A stretch of 64,000 nt of DNA from Clostridiales bacterium (GCA_024684435.1 JAIKWV010000014.1:40977-104976), one strand, 5' to 3'; positions 36,205 through 47,306 are shown, counted from the first letter of the stretch. Program-made: numbers and translations. The notes: generated from the sequence alone by a model not told the origin.

Positions 36205-37473
36205 ATGAATATTTTGGTTGTTGGCGGCGGCGGAAGAGAGCACAGCATCATAAAGAAGCTTAAAGAAAACAAAGACGTTACAACGATCTACGCTCTTCCC
36301 GGCAACGGAGGCATAGCAAGGGACGCGCAGTGTGTTCCGATCTCGGCTGTGGATATTCCCGGCATAGTAGATTTTGCGATTAACAACAGTATTGATTTTG
36401 CTGTTGTTGCGCCGGACGATCCGTTGGTATTGGGCTGCGTGGACGCCCTTGAGGAAAAGGGAATACCATGTTTTGGCCCGAATAAAAAGGCCGCTATCAT
36501 TGAAGGCAGTAAGGTTTTCTCAAAAAATCTTATGAAAAAATACGGTATTCCCACAGCTGAATATGAAGTCTTTGACGATATGGAAAAGGCTCTCAAGTAC
36601 CTTGAAAGCGCGCCTGTTCCAACCGTCATAAAGGCGGACGGTCTGGCTCTTGGCAAGGGCGTAATAATAGCTCAGACAAGGGACGAAGCCAGGAATGCCG
36701 TTATTGAAATGATGCAGAACAAAAAGTTCGGTAAAAGCGGCGAGAATATCGTTATCGAAGAATTCCTTACCGGCCCCGAGGTCTCTGTGCTGGCGTTTAC
36801 AGACGGCAATACAGTCGTGCCCATGGTATCCTCAATGGATCACAAGCGGGCAGGGAACGGAGATACCGGACTTAACACCGGCGGAATGGGAACTGTGGCA
36901 CCGAATCCTTATTATACAAAAGATGTCGCGGAAACCTGCATGAAGGAAATATTCATTCCCACCATCAATGCCATGAATTCTGAGGGACGCACCTTCAAAG
37001 GCTGTCTGTATTTTGGTTTGATGATCACAAAAGACGGCCCCAGGGTAATAGAATACAACTGCCGTTTCGGCGACCCTGAGACCCAGGTGGTTTTACCGCT
37101 GATGGAAAGCGATCTGCTCACAGTCATGATGGCTGTGTCAAAGGGTACCCTTGCGGACACGGAAGTCAGATTCAGCGACAAATACGCCTGCTGTGTCATA
37201 ATGGCGTCCAAGGGCTATCCTCTTGCCTACGAAAAGGGCTTTGAGATATCCATCCCCGAAGAATTATACGACCGGGTATTTGTTGCCGGAGCTAAAGAAA
37301 AGGACGGCAAAATATACACAAACGGAGGCAGAGTATTAGGCGTCACCTCCGTGTGCGACAGCCTTAAAGAGGCTGTAAACGAATCATATAAAGCTGTAAA
37401 TAAAATCAAATTTGACAACGCCTACTACAGGACCGATATCGGTTCAAGGGCATTGCAGGCAAGGGAGGATTAA
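36205..37473 (+). CDS. purD: Phosphoribosylamine-glycine ligase
   Basis: A 422-residue ATP-grasp enzyme, GAR synthetase. Motifs are VVGGGGREHSIIKKL at the N-terminus, FGPNKKAAIIEGSK, the ATP-grasp KADGLALGKGVII and FGDPETQVVLPLM. A 41-base gap separates it from the transformylase; purL follows after 3 bases. Confidence 0.97.
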   Translation: MNILVVGGGGREHSIIKKLKENKDVTTIYALPGNGGIARDAQCVPISAVDIPGIVDFAINNSIDFAVVAPDDPLVLGCVDALEEKGIPCFGPNKKAAIIEGSKVFSKNLMKKYGIPTAEYEVFDDMEKALKYLESAPVPTVIKADGLALGKGVIIAQTRDEARNAVIEMMQNKKFGKSGENIVIEEFLTGPEVSVLAFTDGNTVVPMVSSMDHKRAGNGDTGLNTGGMGTVAPNPYYTKDVAETCMKEIFIPTINAMNSEGRTFKGCLYFGLMITKDGPRVIEYNCRFGDPETQVVLPLMESDLLTVMMAVSKGTLADTEVRFSDKYACCVIMASKGYPLAYEKGFEISIPEELYDRVFVAGAKEKDGKIYTNGGRVLGVTSVCDSLKEAVNESYKAVNKIKFDNAYYRTDIGSRALQARED

Positions 37474-37476
37474 GAT

Positions 37477-40400
37477 TTGGTTTACAGGGTTTATGTTGAA
37501 AAGAAGCCTGAGCTTGCCGGAGAGGCAAAAGCTCTGCTTAAGGAATTAAATACCATTCTGGGCATCAGAGAACTTACCGGTGTCCGGGTAATCAACCGCT
37601 ATGATGCGGAGAATATAACCGAGGATTTATTTGAATACGCGAAGAAGACGGTATTTTCCGAACCTCAGCTGGACGTTGTTTCCGACGATCTGAAAGCTGA
37701 AGGCGCACAGTGCTTTGCGGTGGAATATCTGCCCGGTCAGTTCGATCAGCGCGCAGACAGCGCGGCTCAGTGTATACAAATAATCTCAAAAGCAGAAAGA
37801 CCTATTATCAGGACTGCTAAAATATACGCTTTATACGGCGATCTGCCGTCAGAGAGTATCGACAAGATCAAAAAGTACGTTATAAACCCGGTTGAGGCTC
37901 GCGAAGCCGCCTTTGAAAAACCGGAAACGCTTAAAATCAAATACGATGTTCCCACCGAGGTAAAGACTCTTGAAGGCTTTATTTCCCTTGACAGGGACGG
38001 ATTAGCCGATTTTGTCAAGGAATATCAGCTTGCCATGGATATTGACGACATAGCCTTTTGTCAGCAGTACTTCAAGAGTGAACACAGAGATCCCACTATC
38101 ACAGAGATCAGGATGATAGACACCTACTGGTCGGATCATTGCCGCCACACAACATTCCTAACAGTGATAGATGACGTTAAATTTGAGGACAAGCTCCTTC
38201 AAAGTACTTACGACGAATATATCGCCGCCAGAAAGGCTTTGGGCAGAACCAAACCCGTTTGTCTGATGGACATAGCCACCCTGGCTGTCAGGGTACTCAA
38301 AAAGGAAGGCAAGCTTGATAAGCTTGACGAAAGCGAAGAGATCAACGCCTGCACGGTAAAAATAGACGTTGATGTAGAGGGCAAAACCGAGCCGTGGCTA
38401 CTTCTGTTCAAGAACGAGACACACAACCATCCCACGGAGATCGAACCCTTCGGCGGCGCTGCCACCTGTATAGGAGGCGCTATCCGCGATCCGCTTTCCG
38501 GACGTTCTTACGTTTACGGCGCAATGCGCGTTACCGGCGCGGCAGATCCGTTGAAGCCCGTGTCGGAAACCATGAACGGCAAGCTTCCTCAAAGAAAAAT
38601 AGTAACCACCGCAGCGGCGGGTTACTCATCCTACGGCAATCAGATCGGTCTTGCTACCGGTATCGTTGACGAGATTTATCATCCCGGGTATGCGGCAAAG
38701 CGCATGGAGATAGGCGCTGTTATCGCCGCGGCTCCCGCGGAAAACGTACGCAGGGAAACACCCGCTCCCGGTGATGTGGTTATACTTATAGGCGGAGCTA
38801 CGGGGCGTGACGGCTGCGGCGGAGCTACAGGCTCTTCCAAATCCCATACAGTTGATTCAATAGACACCTGCGGCGCAGAAGTCCAGAAAGGTAACGCGCC
38901 GGAGGAAAGAAAGCTCCAGAGGCTTTTCCGCAATAAGGAAGCCTGCCTTATGATAAAGCGCTGCAACGATTTCGGCGCCGGCGGTGTATCTGTTGCCATC
39001 GGTGAGCTTGCCGACGGATTGAAAATAGATCTGAACGCAGTCCCCAAGAAATACGAAGGACTTGACGGCACCGAGCTTGCGATAAGTGAAAGCCAGGAAA
39101 GAATGGCGGTCGTTGTAGAAAAAGAAAACGTTGAGGCATTTCTTAAGCTTGCCGACAACGAAAATCTTCACGCAACTCCTGTTGCTGTTGTTCAGGCGGA
39201 ACCCCGTCTTGTGATGAACTGGAACGGCAAAAATATCGTTGATATAAGCCGTGAATTCCTTAATTCCAACGGCGCAGACAAACATATCACCATAACTCCG
39301 GCATCGCCGAAATACACAAATAAAGCCGTTTCCGGCACATTTGAAGAAAACTATATAAGCCTTGCGGACGATCTCAACGTCTGCTCAAAGAGGGGACTTT
39401 CCGAAAGATTTGACTCCACCATCGGCGCAGGCACTGTATTGATGCCCTTCGGCGGCAAAAATCAGCTCACCCCCATACAGGCAATGGTCCAGAAGATCTC
39501 TGTTGAAGGAAGGCATACGGACACCTGTTCCCTTATGTCCTTCGGATATAATCCCTTTATATCGGAAAGCAGTCCCTATCACGGCGCGTATCTTGCGGTG
39601 GTGGAATCCGTCTGCAAGCTTATTGCAACAGGCGCTGAATTCAAGGACGTATATCTTACCTTCCAGGAATATTTTGAACATCCCGGCAAGGACGGCAAAC
39701 GCTGGGGCAAGCCCTTGGCCGCGCTCTTGGGCGCATATAAAGCGCAGATAGAGCTGGGTATCGGTTCAATAGGCGGCAAGGATTCCATGAGCGGTTCCTT
39801 TGAGGATCTTGACGTTCCGCCCACACTGGTCTCATTTGCCGTTACTACGGAAAAAACAAAGGATATCATTTCTCCCGAATTTAAAAAGGCAGGAAACAAC
39901 GTTATAATGATCAGACCCGAATTCGATGAAAACGGTCTGCCGAAAACAGACTCGCTCCTCAAAGCGTTTGATGCGGTAAACAAGCTTATCCGCAGCGGAA
40001 AGGCTGTTTCCTGTTATACTCCCGGTCTTGGCGGCATTGCCGAGGCTGTGATGAAAATGTGCTTCGGCAACGGTCTTGGCTTTGAGTTTGAAAAGAGCTT
40101 AAATCTTACTGATATTTTCGGTCTCAGTTACGGCTCATTCATCCTCGAGACAACAGGGGGTACGGAAGGATTTGAAGTTATAGGCAGGGTAACTAATGAT
40201 CAGGCGGTAACTTACGGTAAAGATTCTGTTTCACTGGACAAACTGCTCCACGTCTATGAAGACAAGCTTGAAAAGGTATATTCCTGCAACATAAAGAATT
40301 CCGATGACAAGGTTGAAAACGCCTCATACTCTGTCAATTCCCACGGTTCTCCTGCAATTAAAACAGCAAAACCCAAGGTAATTATTCCTGTATTCCCGGG

Positions 40401-41166
40401 CACCAACTGCGAATACGACAGCGCGAAGGCTGTGACAGACGCCGGAGCAGAGGCTGAGATAATCATTATAAACAATCTTACCTCAGAAGGTATAAGCAGA
40501 AGTGTCGAGGCATTTTCAGAGAGCCTGAAGTCCTCTCAGATGATATTTATCCCCGGCGGATTTTCCGGCGGAGACGAGCCTGACGGAAGCGGTAAATTCA
40601 TAACCGCCTTCTTTAGAAATCCCGAGATCAAGCAGGGAGTTACCGAGCTTCTCGATAATCGGGACGGTCTGATCTGCGGTATCTGCAACGGCTTCCAGGC
40701 ACTTATAAAACTGGGACTTGTTCCTTACGGAAAGATCATAGATACCGACGAGACCTGCCCCACGTTAACCTTCAACACCATTGCCCGCCACCAGTCAAGG
40801 ATAGTACGCACAAGGATCGCCTCCAACAAATCCCCGTGGCTCTCACTTGTCAATGTTGGCGATATTATAAACGTGCCCATATCCCACGGCGAGGGCAGAT
40901 TCATAGCAAGCGATGCGGTGCTTGCAAAGCTTATTGAAAACGGTCAGATCGCCACACAGTACGTCGATCTGCAGGGCAACGCATCAATGGATATCCATTA
41001 CAATCCCAACGGTTCGCTGTACGCCATTGAGGGCATAACCTCTCCCGACGGCAGAGTTTTCGGCAAAATGGGACACAGTGAACGTGTTGATTCCGGTCTT
41101 TATAAAAACGTTCCCGGCAATTATGACATAAGAATGTTTGAATCAGCGGTAAAATATTTTAAATAA
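37477..41166 (+). CDS. purL: Phosphoribosylformylglycinamidine synthase, single-chain
   Basis: A 1229-residue enzyme combining the PurL synthase and the PurQ glutaminase in one chain. N-terminal domain to about residue 170, then SDHCRHTTF and LFKNETHNHPTEIEPFGGAA of the catalytic half, and the C-terminal class I glutaminase with nucleophile in GLICGICNGFQ and the PISHGEGRF His/Glu. It starts with TTG. Glutaminase activity is kept here, unlike in the PurF-like protein. Confidence 0.96.
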   Translation: MVYRVYVEKKPELAGEAKALLKELNTILGIRELTGVRVINRYDAENITEDLFEYAKKTVFSEPQLDVVSDDLKAEGAQCFAVEYLPGQFDQRADSAAQCIQIISKAERPIIRTAKIYALYGDLPSESIDKIKKYVINPVEAREAAFEKPETLKIKYDVPTEVKTLEGFISLDRDGLADFVKEYQLAMDIDDIAFCQQYFKSEHRDPTITEIRMIDTYWSDHCRHTTFLTVIDDVKFEDKLLQSTYDEYIAARKALGRTKPVCLMDIATLAVRVLKKEGKLDKLDESEEINACTVKIDVDVEGKTEPWLLLFKNETHNHPTEIEPFGGAATCIGGAIRDPLSGRSYVYGAMRVTGAADPLKPVSETMNGKLPQRKIVTTAAAGYSSYGNQIGLATGIVDEIYHPGYAAKRMEIGAVIAAAPAENVRRETPAPGDVVILIGGATGRDGCGGATGSSKSHTVDSIDTCGAEVQKGNAPEERKLQRLFRNKEACLMIKRCNDFGAGGVSVAIGELADGLKIDLNAVPKKYEGLDGTELAISESQERMAVVVEKENVEAFLKLADNENLHATPVAVVQAEPRLVMNWNGKNIVDISREFLNSNGADKHITITPASPKYTNKAVSGTFEENYISLADDLNVCSKRGLSERFDSTIGAGTVLMPFGGKNQLTPIQAMVQKISVEGRHTDTCSLMSFGYNPFISESSPYHGAYLAVVESVCKLIATGAEFKDVYLTFQEYFEHPGKDGKRWGKPLAALLGAYKAQIELGIGSIGGKDSMSGSFEDLDVPPTLVSFAVTTEKTKDIISPEFKKAGNNVIMIRPEFDENGLPKTDSLLKAFDAVNKLIRSGKAVSCYTPGLGGIAEAVMKMCFGNGLGFEFEKSLNLTDIFGLSYGSFILETTGGTEGFEVIGRVTNDQAVTYGKDSVSLDKLLHVYEDKLEKVYSCNIKNSDDKVENASYSVNSHGSPAIKTAKPKVIIPVFPGTNCEYDSAKAVTDAGAEAEIIIINNLTSEGISRSVEAFSESLKSSQMIFIPGGFSGGDEPDGSGKFITAFFRNPEIKQGVTELLDNRDGLICGICNGFQALIKLGLVPYGKIIDTDETCPTLTFNTIARHQSRIVRTRIASNKSPWLSLVNVGDIINVPISHGEGRFIASDAVLAKLIENGQIATQYVDLQGNASMDIHYNPNGSLYAIEGITSPDGRVFGKMGHSERVDSGLYKNVPGNYDIRMFESAVKYFK

Positions 41167-41182
41167 AGAGGGGTAATGAAAA

Positions 41183-42856
41183 ATGGATTATTTATCAGAC
41201 ATCGAAATCGCGCAGGCCTGTGAAATGCTTCCCATCGACGAGATCGCCAAACGCGCTCACGTTGACGACAAATACGTTGAGCACTACGGCAAGTACAAAG
41301 CAAAGATCGATCTGTCTCTTCTTGATTCAGACCGTGAAAACGGCAAGCTTGTCCTTGTAACGGCTATTACTCCCACACCTGCAGGCGAGGGAAAAACCAC
41401 CACCACGATAGGTCTTGCGGACGGTCTTCGCAGGATAGGCAAGGACGTTACCGTTGCCCTTCGTGAGCCCTCTTTAGGCCCGGTATTCGGAGTAAAGGGC
41501 GGAGCCGCGGGAGGCGGTTACGCTCAAGTTGTTCCCATGGAGGATATAAACCTCCACTTTACCGGTGACTTCCACGCTATAGGTGCCGCAAACAACCTGC
41601 TTGCCGCTATGCTTGATAACCATATCCAGCAGGGCAACTCTCTTGGCATTGATCCCAAAAAGATCACATGGAAGCGCTGTGTTGACATGAACGACCGCCA
41701 GCTTCGCTTTGTTGTTGACGGCTTGGGCGGCAAGGTCAACGGTGTTCCCCGTGAAGACGGCTTCGATATAACAGTTGCCAGCGAAATAATGGCTGTGCTC
41801 TGCTTATCATCCTCAATTTCCGATCTTAAAGCAAGACTTGCAAGAATAATCGTCGGCTACACATACGATGATAAGCCGGTAACGGCAGGGGATCTAAAGG
41901 CTCACGGAGCGATGACCGCTCTGCTTAAGGACGCGCTCAAACCCAATCTGGTTCAGACCCTTGAAGGCACACCCGCCTTTGTTCACGGCGGTCCCTTTGC
42001 CAATATTGCCCACGGCTGCAATTCTGTCATGGCTACAAGAATGGCTCTTAAGATGGGCGACTACACCGTTACAGAGGCAGGCTTCGGCGCTGACCTTGGC
42101 GCTGAGAAGTTCCTTGACATCAAGTGCCGTATGGCAGGTCTTACTCCTGACGCAGTGGTCGTTGTCGCAACCGTAAGGGCATTGAAAATGCACGGCGGGC
42201 TTGATAAAAAGCAGCTTGCCACAGAGGATATCGATGCGCTTGAAAAGGGCATCCCGAACCTTTTAAGACACGTTTCAAATATAAAGAACGTCTACAAACT
42301 GCCCTGCGTGGTCGCTGTTAATCGCTTCCCCACAGATACCGACAAGGAAATAGATTTTATTATAGCAAAATGTAAAGAGCTGGGCGTAAACACAGTTCTT
42401 TCCACCGTATGGGCTGAAGGCGGCAAGGGCGGAGAGGCATTGGCAAAAGAGGTCGTTCGTCTTTGCGAAGAGGAAAAAGGCGACTTCACCTTCTCCTACA
42501 CAGATGAAATGTCCTTAAAGGAAAAGATCAACGCCGTTGCAACTAAGGTATACGGAGGCGTTGGCGTCAGTTATACCGCAAACGCCGAAAAGCAGATATC
42601 CACTCTTGAGGGACTGGGATTCGGCAGCTGTCCGGTATGTATAGCAAAGACTCAGTACAGCTTTACAGATGACCCTGCAAAACTCGGCGCTCCGGAAGGC
42701 TTTACAATTACGGTAAGAAATGTTAAAATATCCGCAGGAGCCGGTTTTGTCGTTGTGCTCACAGGCGATATAATGACCATGCCCGGTCTTCCCAAATCAC
42801 CCGCGGCAGAAAAGATCGACGTTACCGACGACGGCAGGATCTTAGGCTTGTTCTAA
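41183..42856 (+). CDS. fhs: Formate-tetrahydrofolate ligase
   Basis: A 557-residue enzyme that makes 10-formyl-THF from formate, THF and ATP. The phosphate loop is [17 protein letters not shown], followed by [20 protein letters not shown] and [13 protein letters not shown], all Fhs signatures. It supplies formyl groups for PurN and PurH. GAGGGG precedes the ATG; the gene is 16 bases after purL. Confidence 0.97.
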   Translation: MDYLSDIEIAQACEMLPIDEIAKRAHVDDKYVEHYGKYKAKIDLSLLDSDRENGKLVLVTAITPTPAGEGKTTTTIGLADGLRRIGKDVTVALREPSLGPVFGVKGGAAGGGYAQVVPMEDINLHFTGDFHAIGAANNLLAAMLDNHIQQGNSLGIDPKKITWKRCVDMNDRQLRFVVDGLGGKVNGVPREDGFDITVASEIMAVLCLSSSISDLKARLARIIVGYTYDDKPVTAGDLKAHGAMTALLKDALKPNLVQTLEGTPAFVHGGPFANIAHGCNSVMATRMALKMGDYTVTEAGFGADLGAEKFLDIKCRMAGLTPDAVVVVATVRALKMHGGLDKKQLATEDIDALEKGIPNLLRHVSNIKNVYKLPCVVAVNRFPTDTDKEIDFIIAKCKELGVNTVLSTVWAEGGKGGEALAKEVVRLCEEEKGDFTFSYTDEMSLKEKINAVATKVYGGVGVSYTANAEKQISTLEGLGFGSCPVCIAKTQYSFTDDPAKLGAPEGFTITVRNVKISAGAGFVVVLTGDIMTMPGLPKSPAAEKIDVTDDGRILGLF

Positions 42857-42864
42857 TTAAAGAG

Positions 42865-42897
42865 ACAAACTCCGCCTCACAGGTGGAGTTTGTTTAA
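42865..42897 (+). terminator. Terminator between fhs and guaB
   Basis: ACAAACTCC and GGAGTTTGT arms with an inner CCT/AGG pairing and a CAC loop, followed by TT and an A/T tail. It may lower guaB transcription from the upstream operon. Confidence 0.7.
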
Positions 42898-42922
42898 ATA
42901 CTATTCAGGAGGATTCAATAAT

Positions 42923-44431
42923 ATGGCTTGTTATTTCAACGGAGTTTCCCATACCTTCAATGAATATTTGCTGGTGCCCGGATACTCGTCCTGTGAATGT
43001 GTGCCCGCAAACGTTTCTTTAAAAACGCCCCTTGTTAAATTCAAGAAAGGTGAAGAACCGGCAATCTCCCTCAATATTCCGTTGACATCTGCGATAATGC
43101 AATCTGTCTCCGGTGAAAAGCTTGCCGTTGCCCTGGCAAGGGAGGGCGGAGTTTCCTTTATTTACGGCTCTCAGAGCGTAGAGGACGAGGCCGCAATGGT
43201 GGCAAGAGCAAAGAGCTTTAAGGCGGGCTTTGTTGTCAGTGACTCCAATGTTATGCCCGATCAGACGCTTAAGGACGTTGTCGCTATCAAAAACCGTAAC
43301 GGTCATTCGACCTTTGCGGTAACAGAGGACGGTACAGCAGACGGAAAGCTTCTTGGTATTGTTACTGACAGAGACTACAGAATAAGCCGTATGACCGGAG
43401 ATGAAAAGGTCCGGGAATTTATGACCCCTCTTGAAAAGCTTATCACTGCCGAAGAAGGCACGTCGTTGAAAGAGGCAAACGACATCATATGGGAACACAA
43501 GCTCAATTCTCTGCCCATAGTTGATAAGAACGGATACCTTAAGTACTTCGTTTTCCGTAAGGACTACGACGCTCACAAGGACAATCCCAATGAGCTTCTC
43601 GATCCCAATAAACGCTATGTTGTAGGCGCCGGTATAAATACAAGAGATTATGAGCAGAGAGTTCCCGCACTTATAGACGCAGGCGCGGATGTTCTTTGTA
43701 TTGATTCCTCCGAGGGCTTTTCCGAATGGCAGGCAAGGACCCTTGCATGGATACGCGAAAGATACGGAGATTCGGTCAAGGTAGGCGCCGGAAATGTTGT
43801 TGACAGGGAAGGCTTTTTGTTCCTTGCGGACGCCGGAGCCGACTTTATAAAAGTTGGCATAGGCGGAGGTTCTATCTGCATAACCAGAGAAACCAAGGGC
43901 ATAGGCAGGGGACAGGCTACCGCGCTGATAGATGTCTGCGAGGCAAGAGATGAATATTTTAAAAAGACCGGCGTATATATCCCTGTTTGTTCAGACGGCG
44001 GCATAGTTTATGACCATCACATGACTCTTGCCCTTGCGATGGGCGCCGATTTCCTGATGCTGGGTAGATATTTCGCAAGATTCGACGAAAGCCCCACGGA
44101 AAAGATATCCATAAGAGGCACATACTACAAGGAATACTGGGGCGAGGGTTCAAATAGAGCGAGGAATTGGCAGCGATACGATCTGGGCGGCGACAAGAAG
44201 CTGTCCTTTGAAGAGGGCGTTGATTCCTATGTTCCCTATGCAGGTTCCCTTAAAGATAACGTTGCCGTTTCTCTTTCAAAGGTCAAATCCACCATGTGCA
44301 ACTGCGGAGCAATGACGATACCTGAGCTTCAGGAAAAAGCAAAACTCACCCTCGTTTCCGCTACAAGCATCGTGGAAGGCGGAGCTCACGACGTTATCCG
44401 TAAGGATACAGCCGCCGACGTACATAAATAA
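42923..44431 (+). CDS. guaB: IMP dehydrogenase
   Basis: A 502-residue enzyme oxidising IMP to XMP, first step to GMP. The catalytic Cys is in [22 protein letters not shown], and a CBS pair interrupts the barrel (about residues 100-230). Later motifs are [11 protein letters not shown] and [11 protein letters not shown]. The ATG at 42923 has AGGAGG 10 bases upstream; an in-frame start 33 bases earlier overlaps the terminator. It is the last purine gene. Confidence 0.95.
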   Translation: MACYFNGVSHTFNEYLLVPGYSSCECVPANVSLKTPLVKFKKGEEPAISLNIPLTSAIMQSVSGEKLAVALAREGGVSFIYGSQSVEDEAAMVARAKSFKAGFVVSDSNVMPDQTLKDVVAIKNRNGHSTFAVTEDGTADGKLLGIVTDRDYRISRMTGDEKVREFMTPLEKLITAEEGTSLKEANDIIWEHKLNSLPIVDKNGYLKYFVFRKDYDAHKDNPNELLDPNKRYVVGAGINTRDYEQRVPALIDAGADVLCIDSSEGFSEWQARTLAWIRERYGDSVKVGAGNVVDREGFLFLADAGADFIKVGIGGGSICITRETKGIGRGQATALIDVCEARDEYFKKTGVYIPVCSDGGIVYDHHMTLALAMGADFLMLGRYFARFDESPTEKISIRGTYYKEYWGEGSNRARNWQRYDLGGDKKLSFEEGVDSYVPYAGSLKDNVAVSLSKVKSTMCNCGAMTIPELQEKAKLTLVSATSIVEGGAHDVIRKDTAADVHK

Positions 44432-44449
44432 TATAAATTTACCTTTCTT

Positions 44450-44481
44450 CCATCGGAGCCGGATCCTCCGATGGATTTTTT
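44450..44481 (+). terminator. Terminator of the purine region
   Basis: CCATCGGA and TCCGATGG arms around a GCCGGATCC loop, followed by A and six T residues. Confidence 0.88.
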
Positions 44482-44537
44482 ATATGTACTTTTATTGTTC
44501 TGATTATGAATTATAAATATTTCCATACTTTTTAGTG

Positions 44538-44566
44538 TTGATTTTTTACATATATTATGTTATTTT
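44538..44566 (+). promoter_or_regulatory. Possible promoter for the aminotransferase pair
   Basis: TTGATT at 44538-44543, a 17-base spacer and TATTTT at 44561-44566, about 85 bases before the start codon. Both hexamers match only in part. Confidence 0.35.
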
Positions 44567-44651
44567 ATAAGTGTATGCACAGATAATTGTAGATATTTGT
44601 TTTTTGAGATTTGGTTTGCTGTATTATTCCATGAATGAGGGTATTGTTAAG

Positions 44652-45884
44652 ATGAAATTTAAACCTTTTGAGAGCAAAATATGGCTTTCTTCTCCCACGA
44701 GGCATGAGGAGGAGATCGACTTTGTCAGAGACGCCATCGACAAGAATTGGGTCACTACGGCGGGCGAAAATATCAACGAGGTCGAAAAAAGCATCGCGGA
44801 ATTGACGGGCTGCAAGTATGCCGTCGGTCTTTCCTGCGGTACAGCTTCTCTGCACCTCTGCGTCAAGCTTGCCGGAATAAAGCCCGGAGACTATGTAATG
44901 GCGTCCGATATGACCTTTGACGCCACGGTAAATCCCATTGTCTATGAGGGCGGCATACCTGTGTTTATCGACACGGAATATGACACATGGAACATGGACC
45001 CCGTTGCATTGGAAAAGGCTTTTGAAATATACCCTCAGGCTAAAGCTGTCATCGTGGCAAATTTATACGGCACACCGGCAAAGCTGGATGAAATCTCGGA
45101 AATATGCAAAAGACACGGCGCTGTTCTTATTGAGGATGCGGCGGAATCTCTGGGCGCGACATATAAAGGCAGACAGACCGGTACATTCGGTACATATAAC
45201 GCAATAAGTTTTAACGGCAATAAGATCATAACCGGGTCATCCGGAGGTATGCTGCTCACAGACAGTCTTGAGGCTGCAAACAAGGCTCGTAAATGGTCAA
45301 CACAGAGCCGTGAAGCCGCTCCCTGGTATCAGCACGAGGAACTGGGCTACAACTACCGTATGTCAAATATTATTGCCGGTGTAGTCCGCGGTCAGCTGCC
45401 GTACCTTGAACAGCATATAGCTCAGAAAAAGGCTATATATGAAAGATATAAAGAGGGGCTTAAAGACTTGCCTGTCGCCATGAACCCCTTTGATCCGGTC
45501 AATTCCGTGCCTAATTACTGGCTTTCATGTATGATAATCGATGAGAACAGTATGTGCAGACAGGCAAGGTCTGACAGAGACGCCTGTTACTCATCTGAGC
45601 CTGAAAAAAGCTGTCCTACGGAAATACTTGAAACTCTGGCAAAATATAACGTTGAGGGTCGTCCCATCTGGAAGCCCATGCATATGCAGCCCATGTACAG
45701 AATGAATCCGTTTATCGTAAGAGACGGAAACGGCCGAGCAAGGACAAACGCATACATAGACGGCAAAGCCGCAGACGTCGGTATGGATATTTTCAATCGT
45801 GGTTTATGTCTGCCTTCGGACAATAAAATGACCCCTGAGCAGCAGGATATCATAATTGACATCATACATTCGTGTTTTGAGTGA
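44652..45884 (+). CDS. DegT/DnrJ/EryC1 sugar aminotransferase
   Basis: A 410-residue PLP enzyme of the sugar-aminotransferase family, which aminates nucleotide-linked keto-sugars. Motifs are IDKNWVTTAGENINEVEKS, YAVGLSCGTASLHL, the aspartate segment LIEDAAESLGA and the PLP-lysine region SFNGNKIITGSSGGML. The ATG at 44652 has GAGGG 10 bases upstream; earlier in-frame starts lack one. It is followed 7 bases later by a phosphoglycosyl transferase, a pairing typical of bacillosamine-type glycan pathways. Confidence 0.9.
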   Translation: MKFKPFESKIWLSSPTRHEEEIDFVRDAIDKNWVTTAGENINEVEKSIAELTGCKYAVGLSCGTASLHLCVKLAGIKPGDYVMASDMTFDATVNPIVYEGGIPVFIDTEYDTWNMDPVALEKAFEIYPQAKAVIVANLYGTPAKLDEISEICKRHGAVLIEDAAESLGATYKGRQTGTFGTYNAISFNGNKIITGSSGGMLLTDSLEAANKARKWSTQSREAAPWYQHEELGYNYRMSNIIAGVVRGQLPYLEQHIAQKKAIYERYKEGLKDLPVAMNPFDPVNSVPNYWLSCMIIDENSMCRQARSDRDACYSSEPEKSCPTEILETLAKYNVEGRPIWKPMHMQPMYRMNPFIVRDGNGRARTNAYIDGKAADVGMDIFNRGLCLPSDNKMTPEQQDIIIDIIHSCFE

Positions 45885-45891
45885 GGCCGCT

Positions 45892-46512
45892 ATGTACGCA
45901 AAGTTTTTTAAAAGACTGCTGGATTTTTTAATATCGCTTTTGCTTCTTATACTGTTGTCGCCCCTTATGCTTATCCTGACCGTAGTAGGCGCGGCGGTTA
46001 TGGGCGGTAATCCGTTTTTTGTTCAGGAACGTCCCGGATGGCACGAAAAATTCTTCAAACTGATAAAATTCCGTACCATGACAAACAGGAAGGATGAACA
46101 CGGTGATCTTCTGCCCGATGAGGAAAGATTGACATCTTACGGCCGTTTCCTGCGTTCAACTTCACTTGACGAACTGCCTGAATTTATCAACATACTCAAG
46201 GGCGATATGTCCTTTGTGGGACCCCGGCCTCTGTTAGTAAGGTATCTTCCCAGATACTCCGAGGAACAGCATCACAGGCATGACGTTCGCCCCGGTCTTA
46301 CCGGTTACGCTCAGGTACACGGCAGAAATCTTGCCGCATGGGAAGAAAAGTTTAAAATGGACATATGGTACACTAAAAACATATCATTCAAAACTGATGC
46401 AAAAGTTATTTTAAATACAATTTCGGTCGTCTTGAAGCATGAGGGAATAAATTCTGAAACAGCGGCAACTATGGAGGAATTCATGGGTTCCGGCGATGTT
46501 GTTCATAACTGA
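45892..46512 (+). CDS. Sugar phosphotransferase (bacterial sugar transferase, PglC-like)
   Basis: A 206-residue membrane-bound phosphoglycosyl transferase that moves a phospho-sugar from a nucleotide sugar to undecaprenyl phosphate. An N-terminal hydrophobic helix (residues 8-35) is followed by FKLIKFRTM and STSLDELPEFINILKGDMSFVGPRPLL, containing the catalytic Asp-Glu pair, and DVRPGLTGYAQV. The short form matches PglC. The ATG at 45892 is behind GAGG. Confidence 0.93.
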   Translation: MYAKFFKRLLDFLISLLLLILLSPLMLILTVVGAAVMGGNPFFVQERPGWHEKFFKLIKFRTMTNRKDEHGDLLPDEERLTSYGRFLRSTSLDELPEFINILKGDMSFVGPRPLLVRYLPRYSEEQHHRHDVRPGLTGYAQVHGRNLAAWEEKFKMDIWYTKNISFKTDAKVILNTISVVLKHEGINSETAATMEEFMGSGDVVHN

Positions 46513-46574
46513 ATTTATAGAAGCGTGTTAGCTGATCCGGGCTTTCACTCTTTTGTAATAATGGGGTGAAAGTT

Positions 46575-47288
46575 ATGTCTAAGGAAAGGCTTGACAAGTT
46601 AATAGCTTCACAGGGCAAAGTGTCAAGAAAAGATGTAAAGCAATTTATCCGTACAGGTCGAGTTTCCGTAAACGGTAAACCTGCGATTGATCCGGGGAAC
46701 CTTGTGGACATATACGTTGACACAATTGAGATAGACGGTAAAGAATTTGATTACAGATCTCATATTTATATTATGATGAACAAACCTTCCGGCGTTCTGA
46801 GCGCCTCATTAGACAAAAAGGCGGTCACCGTAATCGATCTGGTGCCGGAGGAGCTGCAGCGAAAAAATCTGTTTCCCGCCGGTCGGCTGGATAAAGATAC
46901 CACGGGATTTATGCTCATAACCGATGACGGGGACTTCTCGCATAAGATACTTTCACCCAAAAATCACGTTGTCAAAACTTATGAAGCAAAGATAAAATAT
47001 GACATCACAGACAGCGATATAAAGCGATTTGAAGAGGGGATAGTACTTGAGGACGGCACCGAATGTATGTCTGCAAAGCTTGAAAGACTCGGCGAAAAAT
47101 ATGTCCGTATTCAAATCTGCGAGGGAAAATTTCATCAGATAAAACGGATGGTCGCGACTCTCAATAACGAAGTGATCGGTCTTAAACGCACAAAAATCGG
47201 CGGATTGGAGCTTGATCCCGCCCTTGAACCGGGGGAGTGCAGAGAGATCACCGGAGATGAATTGATTATGATAACCGGCACAAAATAA
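46575..47288 (+). CDS. rsuA: 16S rRNA pseudouridine synthase (RsuA family)
   Basis: A 237-residue pseudouridine synthase with an N-terminal S4 domain (ERLDKLIASQGKVSRKDVK) and the catalytic Asp in FPAGRLDKDTTGFMLITDDG. The end GKFHQIKRMVATLNNEV fits RsuA. The ATG at 46575 has GGGGTG upstream; a GTG 9 bases before overlaps that site. It is the second such synthase in the window after the one at 12229. Confidence 0.9.
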   Translation: MSKERLDKLIASQGKVSRKDVKQFIRTGRVSVNGKPAIDPGNLVDIYVDTIEIDGKEFDYRSHIYIMMNKPSGVLSASLDKKAVTVIDLVPEELQRKNLFPAGRLDKDTTGFMLITDDGDFSHKILSPKNHVVKTYEAKIKYDITDSDIKRFEEGIVLEDGTECMSAKLERLGEKYVRIQICEGKFHQIKRMVATLNNEVIGLKRTKIGGLELDPALEPGECREITGDELIMITGTK

Positions 47289-47306
47289 TAACGCTGCTCT
47301 TTCCGG

